64,000 bases of DNA, from contig JAHBWZ010000010.1 in NCBI GenBank assembly GCA_019636755.1, positions 58,643-122,642 of the forward strand, in the 5' to 3' direction. Of this stretch, positions 1 through 11,791 are shown piece after piece. The DNA comes from Phycisphaeraceae bacterium. Lineage in GTDB: Bacteria; Planctomycetota; Phycisphaerae; Phycisphaerales; SM1A02. How positions within the stretch are numbered: the first letter of the stretch is position 1; each line of letters begins with the position of its first letter. The position numbers and the translations under genes were made by a program. The notes under the pieces are model-generated. The model was given only the letters and a program-made list of their open reading frames with translations. It was not told where the DNA came from and did not search any database.

Positions 1-1996
<1,996 letters not shown>

Positions 1997-2004
1997 GGCG
2001 GCGG

Positions 2005-2010
2005 ATTGTA
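2005..2010 (-). promoter_or_regulatory. -10 box of acnA, probably leaderless
   Basis: TACAAT on the minus strand ends 8 nt before the acnA ATG. At that distance transcription would start at or next to the start codon. No clear -35 hexamer is seen. Confidence 0.5.
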
Positions 2011-2209
2011 CGGCAAGCCCGTCGGCCCATGATCCGCCATCGCCGGCGGCGGTACGCGGCTACGCTTGCGACCCGTCGGCGCCGCCGGCTCGACCCGCCG
2101 GGTCCCCCGCGCGCCGATGGGCGCCGGAACACGACGACGCCTGCGGCCCACGGCGGGCCGTGCACCGCACCGACCGGACCGACCGGCCGGGCGCCGGACG
2201 ATCGACGCG

Positions 2210-3271
2210 ATGGATACGCCGACACACATGCTGCTGGGAGCTGCGTCCGCGCTGGTGATCGCACCGCGCGAAGGCGTGCGCGCCGCGGGGATCGGGGCGC
2301 TCGCCGCCCTGATTCCTGACCTGGATGTCCTGCTCGCACCGATCGGCGATCCGGCGCTTCCGTTCGCGCTTCACCGGCACTTCTCCCATGCGCTCGCCAT
2401 GGTGCCGGTCATCGCCGCCCTCGCGTGCCTCCCCTTCCTGACCGCGGTGTCGGTGCGCCGGGCGCCCGCGCCCCTGCTGGTCGCCGCCGCCGTCGCCGCG
2501 CTGAGCCACGGCCTGCTCGACGCGGCCACGAGCTACGGAACCCATCTCCTGTGGCCGTTCACTGAGGCGCGGACGGCGTGGGACGTGCTGCCGATCATCC
2601 ATCCCGCGGTCACGGGCGGCCTCCTCCTCGCCGTGACGGCGGCCCTGCTGAAGTCGCCGCTCCGGCGCAGGATCGCGCTGGCGGGCGTGGGTGTCGTCCT
2701 GCTCGCCGCGGGGATCGGCGCCGTGCAGCGGACGCGCGCCATCGAAGCGCAGGATCGCCTGGCCGACGCGCGCGATCACACGATCGTGCATCGGCGCGTC
2801 GTTCCCATGCCCGGCACGCTGCGCCTGTTCCGCGGCGTCTACCTGGACGACGCCGGCACGCTTCACGGCGACGGGATCTTCACCCCGTTCACCTCCGCGG
2901 TTCTCTACCGCGCCGGCGGCTCGGCGCCATCCGGCGATCCGCGCAACAGCATCGCCGGAGGCGCCGCGCCGACGGATGCGGCGTCCGGCCGCCGGGCACG
3001 GGTGTACGCGACGTTCGCCGACGGACTGATGCACGTGACGCCCGGCGACCATCCGGCCGAGTGGATCTACTGGGATGCACGACTGTCGCTCGACGCCGCC
3101 GGGTTCGAGCCGCTCTGGGGCCTCGCGGTGCGACCGGCCGGCGACGCAGAGGGTCGGGACCCGCTCCGCTGGGCGCGCGGACCGGGGCGTGACCGGGAGC
3201 ACATCGCGGCGCTGTGGCAGGAGATCCACGGGCGCGATCCCCGGTACGGTCCGCTGCCGGATCGGCGCTGA
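2210..3271 (+). CDS. Membrane-bound metal-dependent hydrolase, YdjM/DUF457 family
   Basis: The protein has 353 residues and starts MDTPTHMLLGAASALVI. The early DTPTHMLLG and the later LIPDLDVL and HRHFSHALAM motifs are the conserved His/Asp signature of the YdjM/DUF457 family. Several hydrophobic segments fill the first half (about residues 10-180). The C-terminal half is soluble and rich in Asp and Trp. The start is placed at 2210 because this ATG opens the family signature; in-frame codons upstream are low-complexity. It is divergent from acnA across 213 bp. Cellular function is not established for this family. Confidence 0.8.
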   Translation: MDTPTHMLLGAASALVIAPREGVRAAGIGALAALIPDLDVLLAPIGDPALPFALHRHFSHALAMVPVIAALACLPFLTAVSVRRAPAPLLVAAAVAALSHGLLDAATSYGTHLLWPFTEARTAWDVLPIIHPAVTGGLLLAVTAALLKSPLRRRIALAGVGVVLLAAGIGAVQRTRAIEAQDRLADARDHTIVHRRVVPMPGTLRLFRGVYLDDAGTLHGDGIFTPFTSAVLYRAGGSAPSGDPRNSIAGGAAPTDAASGRRARVYATFADGLMHVTPGDHPAEWIYWDARLSLDAAGFEPLWGLAVRPAGDAEGRDPLRWARGPGRDREHIAALWQEIHGRDPRYGPLPDRR

Positions 3272-3296
3272 ACGCGCGGCCGGTGCGTCCGCGGAA

Positions 3297-3370
3297 TGGC
3301 GATAGGTGGATTCGAACCACCGACCTAGGGTTTATGAATCCCTCGCTCTAACCAACTGAGCTATATCGCC
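3297..3370 (-). tRNA. tRNA-Met (CAU anticodon)
   Basis: A complete 74-nt cloverleaf can be folded on the minus strand. The acceptor is GGCGATA/TATCGCC with discriminator A, the D arm is GCTC-AGTTGGTTA-GAGC, the anticodon loop is TTCATAA and the T arm is GGTGG-TTCGAAT-CCACC. CCA is not encoded. The GGC...GCC acceptor ends argue against an initiator tRNA. Elongator Met is most likely, and a CAU-anticodon tRNA-Ile cannot be excluded. The anticodon stem AGGGA/ACCCT has an A-A mismatch at its loop-closing pair (31-39). Confidence 0.93.
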
Positions 3371-3495
3371 GAGGGGTGCAGAGTGTAAGCAGTGTCCGCG
3401 CCCGGTCAAGGCGGGGCGGCGTCCGGCCCGGCGGTCCGATTCCCGCGCGCCCGCGCCGCGCCCCGTCCGTCACGACCCGAACGTCAGGACCCGTG

Positions 3496-5106
3496 TCAGG
3501 AGAGGATCGGAAGCGGGCTCCGGCGCTCCGCCTCCTCGACCGGCTGCGCGATCAGGTCATACCCGTCGCTCGAGACGATCCGGCAGCGGACGAGTTCTCC
3601 CGGCGCCCGATGCCCGCGGCTGACCACCCAGGTCGCCGAGTCGATCTGCGGCGCCTGGAAGCAGGCCCGGCCCGGGAAGAGCCGTCCCTCCGCCTCCACG
3701 CCGGCGGTGCGCCGCAGTTCGATCCCGCCCGGGGCCGCGGCCGCCCCGGATGGGCCGTGGCGCGGCGCCCCGTCACCGGGCGCCGGCGCGCCCTCGATCA
3801 GCACGTCGAAGATCGCGCCGCACTCCGCCTGGTACGCCATGTTCTCGAACGCGATCTCCTGCTGCGCAAGCATGATCTCCTGCTCGCGCGCCCGCTTCAC
3901 GTCCTCCGGCACATGCAGCCCCGGATCCAGGTCCATCGTGCCGGCGGGCGTCCCCTCCTCGCGGCTGTAGCGGAAGACGCCGAGCATGTCGAACTGGAAC
4001 GCGCGGATGAACTCCAGCAGCGTCCCGTGGTCCTCGTCAGTCTCGCCGGGGAACCCCGTGATGAACGTGGTGCGGATGGCGAGCCCCGGGATCCGCTCCC
4101 GAAGCCGCTCCAGCAGCGCGACCTGCTCATCGGCGGACACGTTGCGGCGCATGAGCGACAGCATCCGATCCGACATGTGCTGGAGCGGCATGTCGATGTA
4201 CTTGACGACGTTCGGCAGGTCCGCGATCGCGTCGATCATCGCATCGGTGAAGTACGACGGGTAGGCATACATCAGCCGGACCCAGCCGCCGCCGTACTCC
4301 CGCGCCACACCGTCCACCGCGCGCAGCATGCCGACCAGCCCCTGGGTGGATGGCTCGTCATACCCGATGTCGAAGCCGTACGACGTGGTGTCCTGGCCGA
4401 TCAGGTTGAGTTCGAACGCGCCGTCCGCCATGAGCGCCCTCGCCTCCGCGCGGATCGCCTCCAGCGGCTTCGACCGCATCTTCCCGCGGATCGACGGAAT
4501 CGTGCAGAACGCGCAGCGCTGGTTGCAGCCCTCGCTCACGCGCAGGTACGCCCAGTGCCGAGGCGTCAGTCGGAAGCGGTTGCCGTCGTCCTCGAAGTAG
4601 CCCAGCCCCTGGCCGTCGCGACCGTGCACCGTCAGGCCCGTCGTCACGAGTCCCCGATCGCGCGCGGCGGTCAGCGCGTTGGCGCTGATCCAGTACCGCG
4701 GCCGATCCTCCGGGGCGCCGGGATCGGAACGCGCCGCGGCGCCCATGACCGCGTCCAGCACGTGGTCACGGTCGAAGACGCCGATCATCGCATCGATGCC
4801 GGGCGCCCACTCCAGCAGTTTCGCGCGGTGGCGCTGCACCAGGCAGCCGGCGACGACGACGCGGGCGACTTCGCCCCGCGCCTTGCGGGCCACGGCCTCG
4901 TGGATCGTCTCCAGCGACTCATCCCTGGACGCCTCGAGAAAGCCGCAGGTATTGATGACGATCGCCTCCGCGGCGGCGTCGGAGGAGACGAGTTCGCACC
5001 CCGCCGCGCGAAGCGTGCCCAGCATCTTCTCGGAATCGACGAGGTTCTTCGGACAGCCGAGGCTGATGAAGGCAACGCGCGGTCGGACAGGCGTGGGGTC
5101 GGTCAT
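3496..5106 (-). CDS. rimO: Ribosomal protein S12 methylthiotransferase RimO
   Basis: This radical-SAM enzyme methylthiolates an aspartate of ribosomal protein S12. The 536-residue protein starts MTDPTPVRPRVAFISLGCPKN. The N-terminal domain carries cysteines in SLGCPKN, NTCGF and VAGCLVQ. The radical-SAM motif is EGCNQRCAFCTIP, and a C-terminal TRAM-like region follows. It is longer than usual (about 440 residues) because of a Gly/Pro/Ala-rich insertion in the TRAM region. The start is at the ATG just before the conserved domain. TACAAT ends 11 nt upstream and no Shine-Dalgarno is seen. It is divergent from the VTT-domain gene. Confidence 0.95.
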   Translation of the reverse strand: MTDPTPVRPRVAFISLGCPKNLVDSEKMLGTLRAAGCELVSSDAAAEAIVINTCGFLEASRDESLETIHEAVARKARGEVARVVVAGCLVQRHRAKLLEWAPGIDAMIGVFDRDHVLDAVMGAAARSDPGAPEDRPRYWISANALTAARDRGLVTTGLTVHGRDGQGLGYFEDDGNRFRLTPRHWAYLRVSEGCNQRCAFCTIPSIRGKMRSKPLEAIRAEARALMADGAFELNLIGQDTTSYGFDIGYDEPSTQGLVGMLRAVDGVAREYGGGWVRLMYAYPSYFTDAMIDAIADLPNVVKYIDMPLQHMSDRMLSLMRRNVSADEQVALLERLRERIPGLAIRTTFITGFPGETDEDHGTLLEFIRAFQFDMLGVFRYSREEGTPAGTMDLDPGLHVPEDVKRAREQEIMLAQQEIAFENMAYQAECGAIFDVLIEGAPAPGDGAPRHGPSGAAAAPGGIELRRTAGVEAEGRLFPGRACFQAPQIDSATWVVSRGHRAPGELVRCRIVSSDGYDLIAQPVEEAERRSPLPILS

Positions 5107-5117
5107 CGGAAGCGGGC

Positions 5118-5123
5118 ATTGTA
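5118..5123 (-). promoter_or_regulatory. -10 box of rimO, probably leaderless
   Basis: TACAAT on the minus strand ends 11 nt before the rimO ATG. This distance suits a transcript starting at or a few bases before the ATG. Confidence 0.45.
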
Positions 5124-5186
5124 CGGGGCCCGGCCACCCGGCCCGCGTCACAGGCAGGCGCACCGCCCGCGCGCGCGTGATCTGGC

Positions 5187-5192
5187 TATCCT
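5187..5192 (+). promoter_or_regulatory. -10 box of the VTT-domain gene, probably leaderless
   Basis: TATCCT ends 10 nt before the ATG at 5203, with no Shine-Dalgarno between them. Confidence 0.4.
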
Positions 5193-5202
5193 CCCGGCCC
5201 GC

Positions 5203-5958
5203 ATGGCCGAGTCCGCCGGTTCCCTCTTTCGTCGTCTCGGCCCCGCCGGGCTGCTCGGACTGGCATGGACCAGTTGCCCGGCCATCGGGGGCATCCTGCT
5301 GCTCGCGAACATCGGCCTGCTCTCCGACTGGCTCACCGCGCACCTGGTCATCGGCTGGCTGCTCTACGTCATCATCTTCATCGTGACGGCGGGCATCGGT
5401 GCCCTGCCGACGTACTCCCAGTCCGTGCTCGCCGGGTGGGTCTTCGGATTCGCGGCCGGTCTCCCGGCGGCGCTGCTGGGATTCGTGGGTGCCTCGATGC
5501 TCGGGTACGCCATCGCGCGGGGCGTGTCGCAGGACCGGATCGAGCGGATCATCGAGGAGCGGCCGCGCGCCCGTGCGGCGCGCGCGGCGCTCCTGGGACG
5601 GGGATTCCGGCGCTCGACGTTCATCGTCACGCTGCTGCGCCTCCCGCCGAACTCGCCCTTCGCCCTGACGAACCTGGTCCTGGCCGGCAGCGGGACGGAT
5701 CGCCGCGCCTACATCCTCGGCACGGCGTTCGGCATGCTCCCGCGCACCGCCATCGTCATCGGCGCGTCGGCCGCGGCGGCCGCGTCCGGGGCGCGCGACA
5801 TCCAGTCCTTCGTCCGCGAGGGACCGGGAACGCTCGTGCTGGTCACCGGCCTCGTCGTCACGATCACGGTGCTGGCGGCCATCGGCGTCATCGCGAACCG
5901 CGCGATCGAACGGGTCATCCGCGGCAACGCGCCCCCGGAGCGTCCGGCCGCGCCGTGA
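5203..5958 (+). CDS. TVP38/TMEM64 (VTT domain) family membrane protein
   Basis: The protein has 251 residues and several transmembrane segments. The central region shows VTT-domain features: a hydrophobic stretch with GALPTYSQSVLAGWVFG, a GASMLGYAIAR segment, the amphipathic RGFRRSTFIVTLLRLPP and the small-residue stretch FALTNLVLAGS. Members of this superfamily are polytopic membrane proteins, some with lipid-scramblase-like or transport roles; the substrate here is unknown. The ATG at 5203 is preceded by TATCCT at 10 nt. It converges with the following minus-strand membrane-protein gene. Confidence 0.78.
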   Translation: MAESAGSLFRRLGPAGLLGLAWTSCPAIGGILLLANIGLLSDWLTAHLVIGWLLYVIIFIVTAGIGALPTYSQSVLAGWVFGFAAGLPAALLGFVGASMLGYAIARGVSQDRIERIIEERPRARAARAALLGRGFRRSTFIVTLLRLPPNSPFALTNLVLAGSGTDRRAYILGTAFGMLPRTAIVIGASAAAAASGARDIQSFVREGPGTLVLVTGLVVTITVLAAIGVIANRAIERVIRGNAPPERPAAP

Positions 5959-5997
5959 CGCGGTGCGGTGTCCGTCGCGCGCGCCGGCGTGCGGCGT

Positions 5998-6873
5998 TCA
6001 CCGGGCGCCCGGAGCCGGGCGCCGGACCACGGCGCCCTCCGGCGCCGCATCCTGCGGCGCTTCCTGCAGGAATGACTTCGCAATGCCCAGGCCCATGCCG
6101 CCTCCGGCGAAGGCGCCGACGAAGACGTCCGCCGGCATGACCCGGCCGAGCGGCGGGAGGGTGCCGGCCAGGGCGAGGTCGGCCAGCGGGCGCTCACCGA
6201 TCAGCACACCGCAGATCGCGTAGGCGAGCCCGCCGAAGAGCGGTGGCAGTGCGAGGACCAGCACCGGCTGCACGTGCGGCGAGATCAGCCGTCCCACCGT
6301 GCCCGCGGCGATGCCGCCACCGACGCAGGCCAGCAGGGCCTGCCCGCGATCGGCGCTGCGTGCCAGGAGCCAGATCGCGGCCAGCGACGCCACCGCCGCG
6401 ACGCCGCCGCGGAGCGCCTCCGGGCTGACCAGCGGATGCGGGGTGCGCCCGCGCGGATCGGCCGCGACGTCCGGCAGTGGTCCGCCGAAGCGGAAGAGCG
6501 CCACCGCGGCCGCGATCGCCAGGAGCAGCCAGAGCACCATCTCGCCCGCCAGCACGCCGTACGAAGCGTTCCCGATCAGCGCGAAGGCATCGGCACCGCC
6601 GCTTCGCCACGCGAAACCATACATGCATCCGCCCAGTGCGAACGCGCCGGTCGCGGTGTTGGAGGTGCGCGCCACCAGGCAGGCGAGCGCGACCGAGAAC
6701 GCCACCGCCACCAGCACGACCACCAGGGCCAGCGGGATCGACCCGCTCATCAGGAGTGACGGCGCGGCATCGCCGCGCGGCGACACGAGCACCCCGGCGA
6801 GGCGACCGGTGACGGTCAGTCCGAGACCGACCGCGAAGATCAGGATGAGGCTGCGGGCAAGTTCTCTGAGCAT
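5998..6873 (-). CDS. Polytopic membrane protein of unknown function
   Basis: The protein has 291 residues, starts MLRELARSLILIFAVGLGL and has roughly eight hydrophobic segments spread over its length. No catalytic motif or family was recognised. The C-terminus is short, hydrophilic and Pro/Ala-rich. The start at 6873 is the ATG directly before the first membrane segment; in-frame sequence upstream runs into hutH. It is divergently transcribed from hutH with about 70 bp between starts, so the two genes may share a regulatory region. Confidence 0.7.
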   Translation of the reverse strand: MLRELARSLILIFAVGLGLTVTGRLAGVLVSPRGDAAPSLLMSGSIPLALVVVLVAVAFSVALACLVARTSNTATGAFALGGCMYGFAWRSGGADAFALIGNASYGVLAGEMVLWLLLAIAAAVALFRFGGPLPDVAADPRGRTPHPLVSPEALRGGVAAVASLAAIWLLARSADRGQALLACVGGGIAAGTVGRLISPHVQPVLVLALPPLFGGLAYAICGVLIGERPLADLALAGTLPPLGRVMPADVFVGAFAGGGMGLGIAKSFLQEAPQDAAPEGAVVRRPAPGAR

Positions 6874-6928
6874 GGGGAACCCGTTCCGCGCGGATCGGGA
6901 AGGCGCGGTGTCCGACCGGCGGGCCCGG

Positions 6929-6934
6929 TACCTT
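6929..6934 (+). promoter_or_regulatory. -10 box of hutH, probably leaderless
   Basis: TACCTT ends 9 nt before the ATG at 6944. No Shine-Dalgarno is present. Confidence 0.4.
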
Positions 6935-6943
6935 ACTCGACCC

Positions 6944-8527
6944 ATGCCCGCTTCCGCCGCCGCCTGCCCGATGCCGACGCTTTCGATCGACGGATCGACG
7001 ATCACCCTCGTGGATCTTGAATCGGTGGCGCGCACCGGCCGGCCGGTCCGGCTTGCCGACGTGTCGATCGAGCGGATGCGCGCCGCCCGCGTGGTCGTGG
7101 AGCGATTCGCCGCGAGCCCGGAGGCGATCTACGGCGTCAACACGGGCTTCGGCGTCTTTGCGCGGGAACGGATCGGCCTCGAAGGACTGCGGGATGTCCA
7201 GCGGAACCTGGTCCGATCGCACGCATCCGGCGTCATGGAACCGCTGCCGGCAGACATCGTCCGCGCCACCATGCTGCTGCTCACCGCGTCGCTTGCCCGC
7301 GGGCACTCCGGCGCGCGGCCGATCGTCGCCGAACGGCTGCTGGACCTGCTGAACGCGGGCATCACCCCCGTCGTGCCGTCGCGCGGCTCGGTCGGCGCGT
7401 CGGGCGATCTCGCCCCGCTCGCCCACATCGCGCTCGTGCTGCTCGGCGAAGGCACCGCCCTCGTCCGCGACCGCGCCGTCCCGGCCGCGGACGCGCTGCG
7501 GGACGCCGGCCTGGCACCGGTGACGCTCGAGGCGAAGGAGGGCCTCTCGCTGATCAACGGCACGCACCTCATGGCCGCGATCGGCGGCCTGCTGCATGCG
7601 GACCTGCGACGCCTGGTCGACGCGTCGATCGCCGCGGCGGCGCTGGCGATCGATGCCTGCCGGGCCAGCGCGCAGCCGCTGGACGAACGACTGCACCGGG
7701 CGCGCGGCCAGCAGGGCCAGGCCGAGGTCGCCCGCCGGCTCCGCGCGGATCTTGACGGGTCGGGCATCGGGCCGGCCCACCGCGAGGGAGACCCGCGCGT
7801 GCAGGATCCCTACTGCCTGCGCGCCGCGCCGCAGGTGATGGGCGCGGCGTGCGACCTGATCGCATGGTCGCACGCCATGACCGCGCGGGAACTCGGGGCG
7901 GTCACGGACAACCCGCTCGTGTTCAGCGCGCCGGGGGCCGGTTCCGACGACGCGGCCGGCGCCCCGACCGCGGCGGACGCCATCGTGAGCGGAGGCAACT
8001 TCCACGGCATGCCGATCGCGATGGCGCTCGATGTGATCCCGATGGCGCTCGCCGCGCTCGCGGGCATCGCCGAGCGGCGCGTCTACTGGGTGCTCGCCGG
8101 CCATGACCCGGTGAATCCCGTGCACCCGTCGCTCAGCCCGCACCCAGGCATGGAGAGCGGGTACATGATCGCGCAGTACGCCGCGGCCGCGTGCTGCAAT
8201 GAGATCCAGACGTGCTGCGTCGCCGCGACCGCCGCGAACATCCCGACCTCCGCCGGTGTGGAGGACTTCAACTCCTTCGGCCCGGCCGCGGGCTTCAAGG
8301 CGATGCGGGCACTCGAACTGGCCACGCAGGTCATCGCCATCGAACTGCTCGTCATGGCCGAGGCGCTGGAGTATCAGCGCCCGCTGCGGAGCGGCGCGGG
8401 CGTCGAACGCACGTACGAACGGGTCCGGTCCCTGGTGACCAGGCTCGACGCCGACCGCCCCCCGGCTCCGGACATCGCGCGGCTCGCCGCGGCCATCCGG
8501 GCGGGTCACTTCGGCGCGCCCGGGTGA
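6944..8527 (+). CDS. hutH: Histidine ammonia-lyase
   Basis: This enzyme performs the first step of histidine degradation, deaminating L-histidine to urocanate. The 527-residue protein has the Ala-Ser-Gly triad (residues 152-154, in [10 protein letters not shown]) that cyclises to the MIO electrophile. It also has [11 protein letters not shown] near the N-terminus, GREGDP-like [15 protein letters not shown], and VTDNPLVF. Start 6944 gives [13 protein letters not shown]; an internal ATG at 6971 is an alternative. It is the first gene of the hutH-hutU-hutI run. No formiminoglutamase is seen in the window, so the last steps must be encoded elsewhere. Confidence 0.97.
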   Translation: MPASAAACPMPTLSIDGSTITLVDLESVARTGRPVRLADVSIERMRAARVVVERFAASPEAIYGVNTGFGVFARERIGLEGLRDVQRNLVRSHASGVMEPLPADIVRATMLLLTASLARGHSGARPIVAERLLDLLNAGITPVVPSRGSVGASGDLAPLAHIALVLLGEGTALVRDRAVPAADALRDAGLAPVTLEAKEGLSLINGTHLMAAIGGLLHADLRRLVDASIAAAALAIDACRASAQPLDERLHRARGQQGQAEVARRLRADLDGSGIGPAHREGDPRVQDPYCLRAAPQVMGAACDLIAWSHAMTARELGAVTDNPLVFSAPGAGSDDAAGAPTAADAIVSGGNFHGMPIAMALDVIPMALAALAGIAERRVYWVLAGHDPVNPVHPSLSPHPGMESGYMIAQYAAAACCNEIQTCCVAATAANIPTSAGVEDFNSFGPAAGFKAMRALELATQVIAIELLVMAEALEYQRPLRSGAGVERTYERVRSLVTRLDADRPPAPDIARLAAAIRAGHFGAPG

Positions 8528-8565
8528 GGCGGGCCCCGCGGGCGGCCGATCCGACCCGCCGCCTG

Positions 8566-8571
8566 TACCAT
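8566..8571 (+). promoter_or_regulatory. Possible -10 box for hutU-hutI
   Basis: TACCAT lies in the hutH-hutU gap, about 53 nt before the hutU ATG. An AGGAG at 8607-8611 follows it. This could be a second, leadered promoter inside the hut run. No -35 is obvious. Confidence 0.25.
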
Positions 8572-8624
8572 CCGCGGCGCCGGGGAAGGCACCGGGCACC
8601 ACCGGCAGGAGCAGACGCAGCGGC

Positions 8625-10406
8625 ATGGAAGGAAGCACGAAGAGCCCCACCCCGGTGCGACCTGCCGAGGCCTCGCGCGCCGGGGCACCGGTCACGGCCG
8701 CGCCGGCGGGGACGGCAGGCCCGCGCGTGGTCCGCGCCCCGCGCGGCGCGCAGCGGACGTGCCGGACCTGGGCGGCGGAAGCCGCCATGCGGATGCTCAT
8801 GAACAACCTGGATCCGGAGGTGGCCGAGCGACCGGATGAACTGGTGGTCTACGGCGGGCGCGGCCAGGCCGCGCGCTCCTGGCCTGCGTTCGACACCATC
8901 ATCCGGGAACTCAAGGCGCTCGGCGAGGAGGACACGCTTCTCGTCCAGTCCGGCAAGCCGGTCGGCGTCGTCCGCACGCACGCCGATGCACCGCGCGTGA
9001 TCATCGCCAACTCGAACCTGGTGCCGCACTGGGCCACGCAGGCCCACTTCGATGACCTGGCCGCGCGCGGCCTGATCATGTTCGGCCAGATGACCGCGGG
9101 CTCCTGGATCTACATCGGCACCCAGGGCATCCTGCAGGGCACCTACGAGACCTTCGCCGAGTGCGGCCGCCGGCACTTCGGCGGCGACCTCTCCGGCCGA
9201 CTGGTCGCCACCGGCGGGTGCGGCGGCATGGGCGGCGCCCAGCCGCTGGCCGTGACCCTGGCCGGCGGCGTCTGCCTGATCGCAGAGATGTGCCGGGAGC
9301 GCCTGGAAAAGCGCGTCCATGACCGCTACCTCGACGGGATCGAGACGGATCTCGATCGGGCGATCGATCGCGCCGTGGAACTCGCGCGCGGCCGCCGCGC
9401 GGTCTCCGTCGGCTGGCTCGGCAATGTCGTGGACCTGCTGGAGCGCCTCCTCGCCCGCGGCATCACGCCCGATGTCCTGACGGACCAGACGTCGGCGCAC
9501 GATCCGCTGCGCGGCTACTACCCGCAGGGCCTCTCCCGCGCGGACGCGGACGCGCTGCGCGACCGCGATCCCGCGTCCTACCAGCAGCGCTCCATCGCGA
9601 CGATGGCCCGGCACGTGGCGCTCATGGTGCAGCTGATGGAGCGCGGCGCGCAGACGTTCGACTACGGCAACAACATCAGGCAGCGGGCGCTCGACGGCGG
9701 CTTCGAGCGCGCCTTTGCCTTCCCGGGGTTCGTCCCGGCGTACATCCGCCCGCAGTTCTGCCGGGGGCGCGGCCCCTTCCGGTGGGTCGCCCTCTCCGGT
9801 GACCCTCGGGACATCCGGACCACCGACGACGCGATTCTCGAACTGTTCCCGCAGGACGCGGGCCTGCGCACCTGGATCACGAACGCGCAGCAGCGCGTGG
9901 CGTTCCAGGGACTGCCCGCGCGGATCTGCTGGCTCGGCTACGGCGAACGTCACCGCGCGGGCATCCGCTTCAATGAACTCGTGCGCGACGGGCGGGTCTC
10001 CGCGCCGATCGTCATCGGACGCGATCACCTGGACTGCGGGTCGGTCGCATCGCCGTGGCGCGAGACCGAGGCGATGCCCGACGGCAGCGACGCCATCAGC
10101 GACTGGACGCTCCTCAACTTCGCCGTCAACGCGGTGAGCGGCGCCTCCTGGGTCAGTTTCCACCATGGCGGCGGCGTGGGCATCGGGTTCTCCCAGCATG
10201 CAGGCCAGGTCGTCGTGTGCGACGGCACTCCCGAGGCGGCGCGGCGCATCGAGCGCGTGCTCACGAACGATCCGCTGCTCGGCGTGCTTCGACACGTGGA
10301 CGCCGGATGCGAGGATGCCGTCCGGTTCGCCCGGGCTTCGGGCGTTCACATCCCCATGCCCGCCCCCGACAGCGCCGCCCGCCCCGCGCGGCCGGGAGGA
10401 GCCTGA
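8625..10406 (+). CDS. hutU: Urocanate hydratase
   Basis: This NAD+-dependent enzyme hydrates urocanate to imidazolonepropionate, the second step of histidine degradation. The protein has 593 residues. Recognisable blocks are [52 protein letters not shown], the NAD-binding [16 protein letters not shown], and the C-terminal [18 protein letters not shown]. The first 45 or so residues are a low-complexity extension before the family core. Translation could also begin slightly later, but 8625 has an AGGAG 13 nt upstream. It lies 97 bp after hutH and 5 bp before hutI. Confidence 0.97.
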   Translation: MEGSTKSPTPVRPAEASRAGAPVTAAPAGTAGPRVVRAPRGAQRTCRTWAAEAAMRMLMNNLDPEVAERPDELVVYGGRGQAARSWPAFDTIIRELKALGEEDTLLVQSGKPVGVVRTHADAPRVIIANSNLVPHWATQAHFDDLAARGLIMFGQMTAGSWIYIGTQGILQGTYETFAECGRRHFGGDLSGRLVATGGCGGMGGAQPLAVTLAGGVCLIAEMCRERLEKRVHDRYLDGIETDLDRAIDRAVELARGRRAVSVGWLGNVVDLLERLLARGITPDVLTDQTSAHDPLRGYYPQGLSRADADALRDRDPASYQQRSIATMARHVALMVQLMERGAQTFDYGNNIRQRALDGGFERAFAFPGFVPAYIRPQFCRGRGPFRWVALSGDPRDIRTTDDAILELFPQDAGLRTWITNAQQRVAFQGLPARICWLGYGERHRAGIRFNELVRDGRVSAPIVIGRDHLDCGSVASPWRETEAMPDGSDAISDWTLLNFAVNAVSGASWVSFHHGGGVGIGFSQHAGQVVVCDGTPEAARRIERVLTNDPLLGVLRHVDAGCEDAVRFARASGVHIPMPAPDSAARPARPGGA

Positions 10407-10411
10407 GCAGC

Positions 10412-11791
10412 GTGCCGCACAGGAAGGGCGCCCGGAGCGGATCGATCGTGGTGCACGGCGGGCGGCTGCTGACGCTGCGCGGTCCCGGCGGACCGCGGCG
10501 CGGCGCGCAGCTCCGTGACCTCGGCATCATCGACCGGGGATGGCTGCTGATCGAGCACGGCCGGATCTCGCGCGTCGAGTCCGGCGACGCGCCGGCCGAG
10601 ATCATCGAGCACCCGGCGATCGACGTCGTCGACGCCGCGGGCTGTGTCGTCATGCCGACCTTCGTCGACTGCCACACGCACGCCTGCTGGGCAGGCGACC
10701 GGCTGGGCGAGTTCGAGCAGCGCTGTCACGGCGCCTCCTACCTGGAGATCCTGCGCGGAGGCGGCGGCATCCTCTCGACCGTCCGCGCCGTCCGCGCCGC
10801 CACCGACGACGAACTCGCCTTCGGTCTCCTGCGCCGGATCGCCGCGATGATGACGCTCGGCACGGGCACGATCGAGGTCAAGAGCGGATACGGGCTGGAC
10901 CAGGACACCGAACTGCGCATGCTGCGCATCATTCACAGCGTCTCGCAGGTGGCGCCCGCGATCGTGATGGGGACGTTCCTCGGCGCGCACGCGATCGATC
11001 CGGAGGATCCCGCCTTCATCGAGCGGACGATCGCGGAGACGCTTCCCGCCGTCGCGCAGGAGTTTCCCGGGATCACCTGTGACGCCTACTGCGAGACCGG
11101 TGCGTGGTCGGTGGAGGACTGCACGCGACTCTTCGAGGCGGCGCGCGACCTGGGATGTCCGCTGCGGGTCCACGCGGACCAGTTCAATGCGCTGGGCATG
11201 ACCCGCGTGGCCGTCGAGATGGGCGCGGTCAGCGTGGATCACCTGGAGGCGACCCCTCCCGAGCAGCTGCGGCAGCTCGCCGAGTCGTCCACGTTCGGCG
11301 TCATGCTCCCGGTGTGCGGTTTCCATCTCGACGGGCGCTACCCGCCCGGGCGCGCGTTCGTGGACATGGGCGGTGCACTCGCCCTGGCCACGAACATCAA
11401 CCCGGGCTCCGCCCCCTCACCGTCGATGCCGTTCGTGATCGCCCTGGCATGCCGGCGCCTGGGACTCTCGGTCGCGGAGGCCATCACGCTGACCACCTGG
11501 AATCCGGCCGCGCTCCTGGGCATCGAGAGCGAGGTCGGGTCGATCGAGCCCGGCAAGCGGGCGGATCTCCAGGTCCTGGACAGCCGCGATGAACGCGAAC
11601 TGGCGTTCGAGATCTCCGGGCCGGGACCGGCCATCGTGATCCTCCGGGGCGAGGTCGTCACCGCCCGCGCGGTGGAGCGCGAGGTCGAGGGCGAGGACGA
11701 GGACGACGACGAGGACGACGAGGATGAGGACGACGACGGCGACGAGGACGATGATCGCGACAACGGACGCGGGCCGGGATCCCCGGGCTGA
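10412..11791 (+). CDS. hutI: Imidazolonepropionase with acidic C-terminal tail
   Basis: This amidohydrolase opens the ring of imidazolonepropionate to give formiminoglutamate, the third step. The 459-residue reading uses GTG at 10412, chosen for the GGGAGGA 11 nt upstream and the tight 5-bp gap after hutU. Metal-site blocks are DCHTHACW, EVKSGYGL, HADQFN and SVDHLEA, and NPGSAPSPSM follows. After the normal family end (AIVILRGEVV) the frame continues for about 40 residues of almost pure Asp/Glu, encoded by a run of GAC/GAG/GAT codons at 11685-11764. This tail is unusual for HutI and may come from trinucleotide expansion. Confidence 0.95.
   Translation: MPHRKGARSGSIVVHGGRLLTLRGPGGPRRGAQLRDLGIIDRGWLLIEHGRISRVESGDAPAEIIEHPAIDVVDAAGCVVMPTFVDCHTHACWAGDRLGEFEQRCHGASYLEILRGGGGILSTVRAVRAATDDELAFGLLRRIAAMMTLGTGTIEVKSGYGLDQDTELRMLRIIHSVSQVAPAIVMGTFLGAHAIDPEDPAFIERTIAETLPAVAQEFPGITCDAYCETGAWSVEDCTRLFEAARDLGCPLRVHADQFNALGMTRVAVEMGAVSVDHLEATPPEQLRQLAESSTFGVMLPVCGFHLDGRYPPGRAFVDMGGALALATNINPGSAPSPSMPFVIALACRRLGLSVAEAITLTTWNPAALLGIESEVGSIEPGKRADLQVLDSRDERELAFEISGPGPAIVILRGEVVTARAVEREVEGEDEDDDEDDEDEDDDGDEDDDRDNGRGPGSPG

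Noticed and set aside
3376..5202. Plus-strand frame running into the VTT-domain gene
   Set aside because: The upstream part is antisense to rimO and low in protein-like character; the true gene starts at 5203.
6194..8806. 870-codon minus-strand open frame opposite hutH
   Set aside because: High-GC shadow; the opposite frame is a clear histidine ammonia-lyase with its MIO motif.
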